Origin: Mesorhizobium sp. WSM3860
GTDB taxonomy: Bacteria > Pseudomonadota > Alphaproteobacteria > Rhizobiales > Rhizobiaceae
Length of the DNA stretch: 64,000 nucleotides
Direction: 5' to 3'
NCBI RefSeq assembly: GCF_002294995.1
Contig: NZ_NSGF01000008.1
Span: forward strand, 62,001 to 126,000
The translations under genes were made by a program, and so were the position numbers. Below, piece by piece: positions 1 through 8,299 of the stretch. Positions within the stretch are counted from its first letter, which is position 1. Each line of letters begins with the position of its first letter. The notes beneath the pieces were generated by a model that saw only the letters and a program-made list of their open reading frames with translations, had not been told where the DNA came from and did no database searches.

Positions 1-903
1 CGCAACGGTCTCGCAGAAGTCGCGGCCGGAAGCCCGGTAGCGATCGAATGGCACGGCGCCGCCGATGCCCTGGTGCGGACGCCTGGTGTTGTAGAGGTGA
101 CGCCAGCGGTCGAAGACATGCTGGGCCTGCTGGAGGCTCTCGAAGGGCGGCCCCTGAAGCGCCTCGGCCTTGAGGGTGCGATGGAAGCGTTCCTCCTTGC
201 CGAGCGTCTGGGGATGGCATGGCCTGGAATGACCGACGCTCACGCCGATCTCGATCAGCCAGACACCAAGTGCGGTGAAATTGTTGCGCCCGCCATCGCC
301 CCAGGGTGGGCCGTTGTCGGTCGCAATGCGCCACGGCAGGCCATAGCGCCGGAAGGCGGCAATCAGCCGTGTCTTGACGGTCTCGGTCGTCTGGTCGGCG
401 CAGGCTTCCAGCACCAGCGAGAAGCGCGAATGATCGTCGAGCACGGTGAGCGGATGCAGCCGCCCTTGGCGCAGAGGCACATGGCCCTTGAAGTCCATCT
501 GCCACAGATCGTTGGGAGCTTCGTGCTCGAAGCGGATGAAGGGCTGGGCGCCGCCGCCATGCAGGCCCAGCTCGACACCATTGCGGCGCAGGATGTCGGT
601 CACTGTCGAAGGCGCAATGCCGCCTACGCCATCGCGCGCGAGAACGCCGGCGATCTTGCGACCGCCCCAGGCCGGATGATCCTTGCGCAGCGACACAACC
701 GCTGCTTCCAGCTCCGGCGGACTGCGCCGCGGGCTCGACCGCGGCCGCCGCGAACGCGCCGCGAGCCCACCGTCGCCTTCCGCCCGGAAGCGCGCCAGCA
801 GCTTGTGCCCGCACGTTCGCCCGATCCCGAAGCGACGGCACAACGCGCTCACATTGGCGTCCGGCGCAAGCGCCAATCTGACAAACTCTTCCTTCTGGCT
901 CAT
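1..903 (-). CDS. IS481 family transposase, C-terminus beyond the window
   Basis: Cut-and-paste or copy-out DDE transposase. About 301 residues are visible from an ATG at 903 and no stop is reached. The N-terminal 60 residues hold a helix-turn-helix (NVSALCRRFGIGRT region) and residues about 125-295 form the integrase core. The DDE triad is visible as Asp137 (QMDFKG), Asp196 (ATDNGPPW) and Glu238 (GKEERFHRTL). The C-terminal tail reads RRPHQGIGGAVPFDRYR, the usual end of this family, so only a few residues should be missing. The frame is open throughout, so the element may be active or recently inserted. Confidence 0.85.
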   Translation of the reverse strand, partial: MSQKEEFVRLALAPDANVSALCRRFGIGRTCGHKLLARFRAEGDGGLAARSRRPRSSPRRSPPELEAAVVSLRKDHPAWGGRKIAGVLARDGVGGIAPSTVTDILRRNGVELGLHGGGAQPFIRFEHEAPNDLWQMDFKGHVPLRQGRLHPLTVLDDHSRFSLVLEACADQTTETVKTRLIAAFRRYGLPWRIATDNGPPWGDGGRNNFTALGVWLIEIGVSVGHSRPCHPQTLGKEERFHRTLKAEALQGPPFESLQQAQHVFDRWRHLYNTRRPHQGIGGAVPFDRYRASGRDFCETVA

Positions 904-957
904 CACGCTTCTGGCCTCGAATGGCACCCCGAACCTCCCCGCGCAAAACGCACGAAA

Positions 958-994
958 CTGTTCGCGATGTCTTCGCACACCTGTTCGCGATGTC
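958..994. repeat. paired 14-bp direct repeat at the IS end
   Basis: CTGTTCGCGATGTC occurs at 958-971 and again at 981-994, 23 bp apart, just upstream of the transposase start. The outer copy is probably the terminal repeat of the insertion sequence and the inner copy a transposase-binding site. This role is inferred from position. Confidence 0.5.
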
Positions 995-1006
995 CCCAGT
1001 CCATAC

Positions 1007-1050
1007 ACCCCCTTGCGGGGGAGATGGCCGGCAGGCCAGAGGGGGGTGGG
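1007..1050. repeat. rhizobial intergenic palindromic element
   Basis: Composite palindrome: a CCCCCTTGCGGGGG hairpin, then a GGCCGGCAGGCC hairpin, then AGAGGGGGG. Versions of the same design occur at 14475-14571 and 43238-43398. It lies between the IS end and the stop of the acyl-CoA synthetase gene, where it could also act in 3'-end formation. Confidence 0.6.
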
Positions 1051-1078
1051 CGGGAACTCGACCTAACGCATATTGGTG

Positions 1079-2719
1079 CTAGGCCTGTTTCGCCATTTCC
1101 CTCAACTTGAACTTCTGGATCTTCCCCGTCGACGTCTTCGGAATCTCGGCGAACACCACCGCCTTCGGCACCTTGAAGCGGGCGAGCAACCCACGGCAAT
1201 GCTCGATGATCTCGGCCTCGGTCGCAGCCTTGCCGGGCTTCAGCTCGACATAGGCGACAGGTACCTCGCCCCATTTCTCGTCTGCGCGGGCAACCACACC
1301 GCAGGAGGCGACGGACGGATGCTTGTAGAGCGCGTCCTCGACCTCGATCGATGAGATGTTCTCGCCGCCCGAGATGATGATGTCCTTGGAGCGGTCCCTG
1401 AGCTGGATGTAGCCGTCCGGGTGCATGACACCGAGATCGCCGGAGTGGAACCAGCCGCCGGCAAAAGCCTCGTCGGTCGCCTTGCGATTCTTCAGATAGC
1501 CCTTCATGACGATGTTGCCGCGGAACATGACCTCGCCGATGGTCTCGCCGTCGGCCGGCGTTTCGACCATGGTCTCGGGGTTCATCACGGCGAGTCCTTC
1601 GAGCGCGGCATAGCGCACGCCCTGGCGCGCCTTTTTCGCCGTCCTCGGGCCCTTCTCCAGCTCGTCCCACTCATTGTGCCATTCGTTGACAACCGCCGGC
1701 CCATAGGTCTCGGTCAGGCCGTAGAGATGGGTGACGGCGAAGCCGGCATCGGCCATGCCGGAAAGCACCGCCTCGGGCGGCGGCGCGGCGGCCGTGTTGA
1801 AGGTGACTGTCTGGGCGAACTGGCGCTTGTCCTCGTCTTTCGCGTTGATCAGCACCGACATAACGATCGGCGCGCCGCAAAGATGGGTAACGCGATGGTC
1901 GGCGATGGCGTCATACATCGGCTTTGCCCGCACCCAGCGCAGGCAGACATGGGTGGCGGCCTGCACGGCGAGCGTCCAGGGAAAGCACCAGCCGTTGCAG
2001 TGGAACATCGGCAGCGTCCAGAGATAGACGGCGTGCTTGGCCATGCCCGCATGGATGGTGTTGGTGTAGGCCATCAGGGCGGCGCCGCGATGATGGTAGA
2101 CGACACCCTTCGGATTGCCCGTCGTGCCGGAGGTGTAGTTCAGCGAGATGGCGTCCCACTCGTCGTCGGGCATCGACCATGCAAAAGCCTCGTCGCCGCC
2201 GGCGACGAAATCCTCATAGTCGAGCGTGCCGATCCGCTCGCCCTTCGGATAGGGCGCATCGGCGGCGTAGTCGGGGTCATCATAGTCGATGACCAATGGC
2301 TTGGCCTTGGCCGATGCCAGCGCCTCCCTGACCACGCCCGAGAACTCGCGGTCGACGATCAGCACCTTGGTGTCGGCATGGTCGAGCTGGAAGGCGATGA
2401 CCGCGGCATCGAGGCGGGTGTTCAGCGAATGCAGCACCGCCTTCACCATCGGCACGCCGAAATGCGCCTCCAGCATCGGCGGCGTGTTCGACAGCATCAC
2501 CGTTACCGTATCCCCCTTGCCGATGCCGTGCTTCGACAGCGCCGAGGCGAGCTTCAGCGAGCGCCGCCAGAAATCGCGATATGAGATGCGCTGGCTGCCG
2601 TGGATGATGGCGACATGGTCGGGATAGGTCTTGGCCGCCCGCTCGAGATAGGTGACCGGCGTCAGCGGCTGGTGGTTGGCGGCGTTGCGGTCGAGATCCT
2701 GTTCGTAGGGATTGGCCAT
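1079..2719 (-). CDS. acyl-CoA synthetase (AMP-binding, ANL superfamily)
   Basis: Adenylates a carboxylic acid and transfers it to CoA. The start at 2719 (MANPYEQDLD) is preceded by GGGGAGG; an upstream in-frame extension to 2839 lacks a ribosome site. The 546-residue length is normal. The P-loop-like motif YTSGTTGNPKG is at residues 195-205, the core motif HLYGLTETYG is in the middle, and the C-terminal PKTSTGKIQK gives the adenylation lysine Lys533. It resembles the fatty-acyl / 3-methylmercaptopropionyl-CoA ligase group; substrate cannot be told from sequence. It is a single gene, divergent from the SorC regulator. Confidence 0.88.
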   Translation of the reverse strand: MANPYEQDLDRNAANHQPLTPVTYLERAAKTYPDHVAIIHGSQRISYRDFWRRSLKLASALSKHGIGKGDTVTVMLSNTPPMLEAHFGVPMVKAVLHSLNTRLDAAVIAFQLDHADTKVLIVDREFSGVVREALASAKAKPLVIDYDDPDYAADAPYPKGERIGTLDYEDFVAGGDEAFAWSMPDDEWDAISLNYTSGTTGNPKGVVYHHRGAALMAYTNTIHAGMAKHAVYLWTLPMFHCNGWCFPWTLAVQAATHVCLRWVRAKPMYDAIADHRVTHLCGAPIVMSVLINAKDEDKRQFAQTVTFNTAAAPPPEAVLSGMADAGFAVTHLYGLTETYGPAVVNEWHNEWDELEKGPRTAKKARQGVRYAALEGLAVMNPETMVETPADGETIGEVMFRGNIVMKGYLKNRKATDEAFAGGWFHSGDLGVMHPDGYIQLRDRSKDIIISGGENISSIEVEDALYKHPSVASCGVVARADEKWGEVPVAYVELKPGKAATEAEIIEHCRGLLARFKVPKAVVFAEIPKTSTGKIQKFKLREMAKQA

Positions 2720-2921
2720 CCCATCCTCCCCAAAAGTCTTTTCGAGCTTTCTAACCGCAGGCTCGCGATCATGCCATCCCCTTGAACGACCGGAAAATGC
2801 TCTGACATGAGCGCTCGGTAGAATGGCTGCTCGGATCATGCCGCGCCGGAGGACGAATAACCCAGCCAGCTAGATTTGACTTTTGTCGAGAGCCGTGACT
2901 AATGTCAGCCGAGGAGGCGGC

Positions 2922-3887
2922 ATGGCGATCCGACCGGCAGAACAGCTCATCCACAAGGCCGCCTGGCTTTACTATGCGCATGGCCTTCGCCAGGACGAAG
3001 TGGCGATCCAGCTCAAGATTTCGCGCGCATCGGTCGCCATGTATCTGCGCAAAGCGCGCGAGACCGGCATCGTCAACATCTCGACCTCGACGCAGCTTTT
3101 CACCGACGATGTCATGGCGCGCAGGCTGGAGGACGCCTTCAAACTTGATGCCGTCTGGATCGCGCCGGAAAACGCCTATGTCGCCGACCCGTCGACCGAC
3201 ATCGCTGTACTGGCGGCGAGCGTCTTCCTCGAACTGGTGAGTAAGGGCGACCGCATCGGCGTCGCCTGGGGCCGCACGGTCTATACCATCGCCGACATCA
3301 TGTCCTATGCCGACCTGCAGGACGTCACCGTGGTGCAGCTCTGCGGCAATCTCGGCGCGCCCTATTCCTACCGACCCGATCAGTGCACGATGGAGATCGC
3401 GCGGCGGCTGAACGCCAAGGGTCTGAATTTTTACGCGCCGCTGGTGCTGTCCACGGAAGAGTTGGCAGAGGGCCTGCGCGCCGAGCCGGTGATCCGCGAC
3501 CAGCTTGCCGGCATCAGCGACTGCGATCTCGCGCTCTATTCCGTCGGCGCCGTGGATGCCAACAGCCATCTGGTCAAATGCGGCGCGCTTACGCCGGCCG
3601 AAATGGCTGCGCTGCGCAAGCAAGGCGCGGCCGGCGTCATCGCCGGGCAGATAATCGATGCAAACGGCGAGGCGCTCGACTGCAGCTACAATCGGCGGGT
3701 CATTTCTGCCGAGATTGCCTCACTGCGCGCAATCGGGAAGCGGCTGATGGTGGTGCAGGAGGACAGCAAGTTCGAGCCGCTGCTTGCCGCTATCGCCGGC
3801 GGACTCTGCACGCATCTTGTGGTCGGCGCACATATGGCGGGGCGCCTTCTCGATCACGCCGGCGCGGTCAGCAAAAAGGCCTCGTAG
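2922..3887 (+). CDS. SorC/DeoR-type sugar-binding transcriptional regulator
   Basis: 321-residue regulator. The N-terminal helix-turn-helix lies at about residues 20-55 (DEVAIQLKISRASVAMYLRK) and a SorC-type phosphosugar-binding domain fills residues 60-320. The ATG at 2922 was chosen for the GAGGAGG at 2911-2917; a TTG at 2883 lacks such a site. It precedes the fused aldolase/dehydrogenase gene by 84 bp on the same strand, so it probably controls that gene in response to a phosphorylated sugar or its breakdown product. Confidence 0.87.
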   Translation: MAIRPAEQLIHKAAWLYYAHGLRQDEVAIQLKISRASVAMYLRKARETGIVNISTSTQLFTDDVMARRLEDAFKLDAVWIAPENAYVADPSTDIAVLAASVFLELVSKGDRIGVAWGRTVYTIADIMSYADLQDVTVVQLCGNLGAPYSYRPDQCTMEIARRLNAKGLNFYAPLVLSTEELAEGLRAEPVIRDQLAGISDCDLALYSVGAVDANSHLVKCGALTPAEMAALRKQGAAGVIAGQIIDANGEALDCSYNRRVISAEIASLRAIGKRLMVVQEDSKFEPLLAAIAGGLCTHLVVGAHMAGRLLDHAGAVSKKAS

Positions 3888-3971
3888 GAAACCACCCTCG
3901 CCGCCTCTGTCATCAAGACGTCGCGGCTGCCTGTTCATGAGCAGATAAAATACGGAATCGGACGGAACGAC

Positions 3972-6026
3972 ATGAAGAACCTTTGGAACGACGCCGACGC
4001 GGAAAAGATGGTTGCCGACTACGCGAAGAAGGGCGTCGGCCGCGACCTTGCGCTGCGCGTCTACACGACCCGCCTGCTCGGCGGCGAGCCGCGGCTGGTG
4101 CTGCATGGCGGCGGCAATACCTCCTGCAAGACCAAGGCCACCGATCTGGTCGGTGACGAATGGGACGTCCTTTGCGTCAAGGGCAGCGGCTGGGACATGG
4201 CCGTCATCGAGCCGCAAGGCTTGCCGGCGGTGAAGATGGGCGCGCTGCTCAAGGCGCGCTCGCTGGACACGCTCTCCGACGAGGACATGGTGGCGCTGCA
4301 GCGCTCCAATCTCATCGATCCCGCCTCGCCGAATCCATCGGTCGAGACACTGCTGCACGCCTTCCTGCCGCTCAAATTCGTCGACCATACGCATTCGACC
4401 GCGATCCTTGCCATCGTCGACCAGGAGGACAGCAAGGCGCTGGTGAAGACGCTGTTCGGCGACAAAATGGGTTACGTGCCCTACATCAAGCCGGGCTTCG
4501 AGCTCGCCAAGGTCGCGGCGGACGTTTTTGACGCCGACCCCAGCGTCGAAGGCCTGATCCTCGACAAGCACGGCATCTTCACCTTCGGCGACGACGCCAG
4601 GCAGGCCTATGACCAGATGATCCATTATGTGACCATCGCCGAGGACTATGTCGCCAAGAACGGCAAGCCGCAGGCGGCCAAGGCGGCGCTGCCGGCTAAG
4701 CTCGCCAAGGCGAGCGACATCGCGCCGACGCTGCGCGGCGCTGTCGCGGTGGCGCGCGGCGAAGGCCGCTTCGACCGCATGATCAGCGATTTCCGCACCT
4801 CGGATGCGATCGTCGATTTCATCAATTCGGCCAGGATCGCCGAGCTGGCCGGACGCGGCGTGTCGACGCCCGATCTGTCGATCCGCATCAAGACCGGGCC
4901 GATGGCGGTTCCGGCTCCCGACGCCGACAAGCTCGGCGACTACAAGGCCGTCATCCGCAGCCATGTCGAGGCTTTCGCCAAGGACTACCGCGCCTATTTC
5001 GAGACCAACGACGCGCTGGATGACGTCAAGCGCACCATGCTCGACCCGATGCCGCGGCTGACACTGGTGCCGGGACTCGGCATGTTCGGCCACGGTCGCA
5101 CGCTGAAGGACGCGAAAATCGCCTCCGACGTCGGCGAGATGTGGATCGAGGCGGTGCGCGGCGCGGAAGCCATCGGCAATTTCCAGCCGCTCTCCAAGGC
5201 CGACCTCTTCCCGCTCGAATACTGGTCGTTGGAGCAGGCCAAGCTCGCCTCGAACAAGCCGAAGCCGCTGACCGGCCAGGTGGCGCTGATCACCGGCGGC
5301 GCCGGCGCCATCGGCGCCGCGACGGCGAAGCTGTTCGCCGCAAACGGGGCCCATGCCGTCATCGTCGACCTCGATCACGCCAAAGCCGCGGAAGCGGCGA
5401 AGGCGGCCGGCAACAACTCGATCGGCGTCGGCGCCGACATCACCAGCCCGGCCGAGGTGCGCGCCGCCTTCGACAAGGCGGTCGCGGTCTATGGCGGCGT
5501 CGACATCCTGGTCTCCAATGCAGGCGCGGCCTGGGAAGGCCGGATCGGCGAGATCGACGATGCGCTTCTGCGCAAGAGCTTCGAGCTCAACTTCTTCGCT
5601 CACCAGTCGGCGGCACAGAACGCGGTGCGCATCATGCTCGAACAGGGCACGGGCGGCGTGCTTCTGTTCAACACCTCCAAGCAGGCCGTCAATCCCGGGC
5701 CGAAATTCGGCGCCTACGGCCTTCCCAAGGCGGCGACGCTGTTCCTGTCGCGCCAATATGCCCTGGACTACGGCGCGCACGGCATCCGCTCGAACGCGGT
5801 CAACGCCGACCGCATCCGATCCGGGCTTTTGACCGACGCCATGATTGCCAGCCGCTCGGGCGCGCGCGGCGTCTCGGAAAAGGAATACATGTCCGGCAAT
5901 CTTCTCGGCCAGGAAGTGACGGCCGAAGACGTGGCGCAAGCTTTTCTGCATCAGGCGCTGGCCGAACGCACCACGGCCGATGTGACGACGGTGGACGGCG
6001 GCAATATCGCCGCGGCGCTGCGCTGA
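3972..6026 (+). CDS. bifunctional class II aldolase / short-chain dehydrogenase (RhaD-like)
   Basis: Two-domain enzyme of 684 residues. Residues 1-420 are a class II, zinc-dependent aldolase of the fuculose/rhamnulose-phosphate type: GGGNTS (46-51) for phosphate binding, His139 and His141 (DHTHST) and His200 (DKHGIF) as metal ligands, Glu125 as a likely acid/base. Residues 430-684 are an SDR: TGGAGAIG (441-448), NAG (516-518), Ser569, Tyr582 and Lys586 (YGLPK). Family members cleave a 6-deoxy ketose 1-phosphate to DHAP and an aldehyde that the SDR half then oxidises or reduces. No isomerase or kinase for rhamnose is nearby, so the true substrate is open; a SorC regulator directly precedes it. 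Confidence 0.87.
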   Translation: MKNLWNDADAEKMVADYAKKGVGRDLALRVYTTRLLGGEPRLVLHGGGNTSCKTKATDLVGDEWDVLCVKGSGWDMAVIEPQGLPAVKMGALLKARSLDTLSDEDMVALQRSNLIDPASPNPSVETLLHAFLPLKFVDHTHSTAILAIVDQEDSKALVKTLFGDKMGYVPYIKPGFELAKVAADVFDADPSVEGLILDKHGIFTFGDDARQAYDQMIHYVTIAEDYVAKNGKPQAAKAALPAKLAKASDIAPTLRGAVAVARGEGRFDRMISDFRTSDAIVDFINSARIAELAGRGVSTPDLSIRIKTGPMAVPAPDADKLGDYKAVIRSHVEAFAKDYRAYFETNDALDDVKRTMLDPMPRLTLVPGLGMFGHGRTLKDAKIASDVGEMWIEAVRGAEAIGNFQPLSKADLFPLEYWSLEQAKLASNKPKPLTGQVALITGGAGAIGAATAKLFAANGAHAVIVDLDHAKAAEAAKAAGNNSIGVGADITSPAEVRAAFDKAVAVYGGVDILVSNAGAAWEGRIGEIDDALLRKSFELNFFAHQSAAQNAVRIMLEQGTGGVLLFNTSKQAVNPGPKFGAYGLPKAATLFLSRQYALDYGAHGIRSNAVNADRIRSGLLTDAMIASRSGARGVSEKEYMSGNLLGQEVTAEDVAQAFLHQALAERTTADVTTVDGGNIAAALR

Positions 6027-6242
6027 AGAAACAAGGATATCTCCCTGAGCGGCCCGTCGCTTTCCTGGAACGACGGACCGCTCTCTCCGTGTCGTGACGC
6101 AGGTCAGGACTGAAGCCCGTTTCACGTCTGCTGGAAAACTGCTCCAACCGGTCAAAATCCGCTCAAATCTTTTGCTTATTGCTCGAACAGCTTTAAGGGG
6201 ATGCCTTGCGCCTCGCTTGCGAGACACAAGGCTGGAGCCGGT

Positions 6243-6857
6243 ATGCAATCCAGGGAAGTGCCTTATTTCAGCCAGTGGGAATCGCCCGGCATGACTTTGC
6301 CGCTTTTGGCCGAGGGACCATCGGCTCTGCACCGCGACCCGCTGTGGCGCAATTCCGGCGCGGAGACGATTGAGGATTATGCACGCTGGGCCGTCAATGT
6401 CTGCGGCATGGCCTGCCTGAAGATGATCCTTGCCGCACGCGGCGAAATTCATCCGACGCTCGAGCTCGCCCGCGCCTGTACGGCCTATGGCGGCTATGTC
6501 GTCAATGAAGGGGACGGTACGATCAAGGGGCTGATCTACGAGCCCTTCGTCCGGTTCGTGCGCGAACGTTTCGGTCTGTTCGCCGAAACGACGACGAATG
6601 TCGAGATGGCCGCGGTGCCCGGACTTCTTTCCAAGTGGCGCTACTTCATTGCCTCGGTTCATCCAGGCATCCGCTGGCCCGAGCGCGAGCCGCCGTCGAA
6701 GGGCGGGCATCTGGTGCTGGTGACTGCGGCCTCGCCAGGCGAAATCCGCTTCCACAACCCTTCCGGGCACGACCGGCAGAGCCAAGCGGACGTCACGCTG
6801 CCGCTCGCCAGTTTCGACCGCTTTTTCGCCCGGCGCGGCATCGCCGTCGGTTTCTGA
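6243..6857 (+). CDS. C39-like (PF13529-type) peptidase family protein
   Basis: 204-residue protein with the papain-like C39 arrangement: Cys54 in NVCGMACLKMIL, His156 in GGHLVLV, and Asn172 in FHNPSG, consistent with a Cys-His-Asn catalytic set. No signal peptide or export domain is visible, so it is probably cytoplasmic. The start at 6243 follows GGAGCCG; an earlier in-frame ATG at 6201 gives an unlikely extension. It lies 23 bp upstream of the D-Ala-D-Ala ligase gene and is almost certainly cotranscribed with it. Substrate unknown. Confidence 0.72.
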   Translation: MQSREVPYFSQWESPGMTLPLLAEGPSALHRDPLWRNSGAETIEDYARWAVNVCGMACLKMILAARGEIHPTLELARACTAYGGYVVNEGDGTIKGLIYEPFVRFVRERFGLFAETTTNVEMAAVPGLLSKWRYFIASVHPGIRWPEREPPSKGGHLVLVTAASPGEIRFHNPSGHDRQSQADVTLPLASFDRFFARRGIAVGF

Positions 6858-6880
6858 TCCTGAGCATTGTGGAGATGTCG

Positions 6881-7951
6881 ATGGCCGAGAAAAAACTGCG
6901 TATTGGTGTGCTCTTTGGCGGGCGGTCCGCCGAGCACGACGTGTCGGTGCTTTCGGCGACCAATGTCATGGGGGCGCTGGAGCCGGCGAAATACGATGCC
7001 GTTCCAATCTTCGTCACCCGCGAAGGGCAATGGCTGCTCAGCCGCTTCGAGGACGGCGCGCTGGCGAAACCGTCGAACGGAGCGGAGGTCTGTCTGGTGC
7101 CGGGCGGGCATGGACGAATGCTGGCCGTTCCGGCCAAAGGGCCGCCGTACGAGCTGCCCGCGATCGATATTCTGTTTCCCGTCCTGCACGGCCTGCATGG
7201 CGAGGACGGCGCCGCGCAAGGACTGGCGGAGGTGGCGCGCGTGCCGCTTGCCGGCTGCGGCATTCTCGGTTCCGCAACAGCGCTGGACAAGGATATCGCC
7301 AAGCGGCTGCTGAGGGCGGCCGGCCTGCCCACGGCACGGTCCATCACGATCCTGGCCGAGGCCGCGCCTGGCTTCGCGCAGATCGAGCAGGCGCTCGGAC
7401 TCCCGGTCTTCATCAAGCCGGCCCGCCAGGGCTCTTCCGTCGGCGTCAGCAAGGTCTCCGATGAAGCCGGCTATCAGGCAGCGCTCGCCGAAGGGTTCAG
7501 GCACGACGGCAAGCTGCTGGCGGAGGAATTCATCCGTGGCCGCGAGATCGAATGCAGCGTGCTTGAGGACACGGAAGCTGGCCTCTTCGTCTCCCGTCCC
7601 GGCGAGATCGTGCCGGCCGAAAGCCACGGCTTCTACAGCTATGATGCCAAATATATCGACAAGGATGGAGCAGCACTTAAGGTGCCCGCCGAACTGCCCG
7701 ACACGATCGAAAGCGAGATCCGCGAGACCGCGGCCAAGGCGTTTCGCGCGCTGGGCTGCGACGCGATGGCACGCGTCGACTTCTTCGTAAGACCGGACAT
7801 GACGTTCCTGATCAACGAGCTCAATACCATTCCGGGCTTCACCGACATCAGCATGTACGCCAAGGCAATGGCGGCAAGCGGCATCAGCTACCCGGAAGTC
7901 ATCGACCGGCTGGTGGCGCATGGGCTGGCGCGTGCCGCCCGGTCGATCTGA
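6881..7951 (+). CDS. ddlA: D-alanine--D-alanine ligase (ATP-grasp)
   Basis: ATP-dependent joining of two D-alanines for peptidoglycan. 356 residues from the ATG at 6881, six bases after a GGAG; an ATG at 6875 is too close to that site. Features: FGGRSAEHDVS at the N-terminus, HGLHGEDGAAQG for substrate binding, IKPARQGSSVGVS as ATP-grasp loop, EFIRGREIECSVL, and ELNTIPGFTDISMY near the end. The central insert (GEIVPAESHGFYSYDAKY) is of the DdlA/VanA-like longer type. It is outside any mur/fts cluster and is paired with a C39-like peptidase, so it may be a second, specialised Ddl. Confidence 0.9.
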   Translation: MAEKKLRIGVLFGGRSAEHDVSVLSATNVMGALEPAKYDAVPIFVTREGQWLLSRFEDGALAKPSNGAEVCLVPGGHGRMLAVPAKGPPYELPAIDILFPVLHGLHGEDGAAQGLAEVARVPLAGCGILGSATALDKDIAKRLLRAAGLPTARSITILAEAAPGFAQIEQALGLPVFIKPARQGSSVGVSKVSDEAGYQAALAEGFRHDGKLLAEEFIRGREIECSVLEDTEAGLFVSRPGEIVPAESHGFYSYDAKYIDKDGAALKVPAELPDTIESEIRETAAKAFRALGCDAMARVDFFVRPDMTFLINELNTIPGFTDISMYAKAMAASGISYPEVIDRLVAHGLARAARSI

Positions 7952-7997
7952 TAGACGGAAGAACACACGAACGGGCGGCCTTGAGAGCCGCTCCTTC

Positions 7998-8049
7998 TCA
8001 GAGCACCAAAGCGCGTCGCGCTGAAACCGCCTCACGCGAGGCGCTCTGA
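7998..8049. repeat. small imperfect intergenic palindrome
   Basis: TCAGAGC at 7998-8004 pairs with GCTCTGA at 8043-8049, with a CCTCACGCGAGG hairpin nested inside. It lies in the 348-bp space between the convergent ddlA and ABC-transporter operons. It looks like a dispersed rhizobial repeat or a 3'-end hairpin; copy number cannot be checked here. Confidence 0.45.
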
Positions 8050-8061
8050 TCATGTTTCGTC

Positions 8062-8252
8062 CGTCGGCGCTGCCCCTCATTGCCCTGCCGGGCATTTCTC
8101 CCCGTATAGTGACGGGGAGAAAGATGCCGTCATCGATGGTTTCGCCTATCGCCGGCGGTGCAAGAATGGCGATGCGGCTGCGGACAGGACCCTTCTCCCC
8201 GTCACTATACGGGGAGAAGGTGCCAGCAGGCGGATGAGGGGCAGCGCCGACG
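8062..8252. repeat. nested long inverted repeat between convergent operons
   Basis: Outer arms of 19 bp (8062-8080 and 8234-8252) are perfect inverse copies. Inside lie two mutually inverted hairpins, TCTCCCCGTATAGTGACGGGGAGA near 8097-8120 and its counterpart near 8192-8218. The 191-bp element contains no gene. It could fold into one large cruciform or two separate stems, and may be a mobile palindromic element that also insulates the two converging transcripts. The rest of the 7952-8299 gap holds nothing else recognisable apart from the palindrome at 7998. Confidence 0.7.
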
Positions 8253-8299
8253 TTTCCAATGCTGCCACTAGTGCGCCGCGCGACGCGCTTCAGGCCAGC

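Larger units (their letters stand above)
1..995. mobile_element. IS481-type insertion sequence, cut by the window edge
   Basis: One end of an insertion sequence. It holds a minus-strand DDE transposase that reads off the left window edge, and, upstream of the transposase start, a pair of 14-bp direct repeats (from 958 and from 981) that probably mark the terminal inverted-repeat end. The outer boundary near 995 is inferred; the opposite end and any target duplication lie outside the window, so completeness cannot be judged. A rhizobial palindrome begins about 12 bp beyond this end. Confidence 0.65.

Noticed and set aside
3720..6785. A 1021-codon open frame on the minus strand across the aldolase/SDR gene
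   Set aside because: It is antisense to a gene with clear domain motifs. It shows Arg/Ala/Gly/His-rich composition with no family pattern, as expected for high-GC antisense frames.
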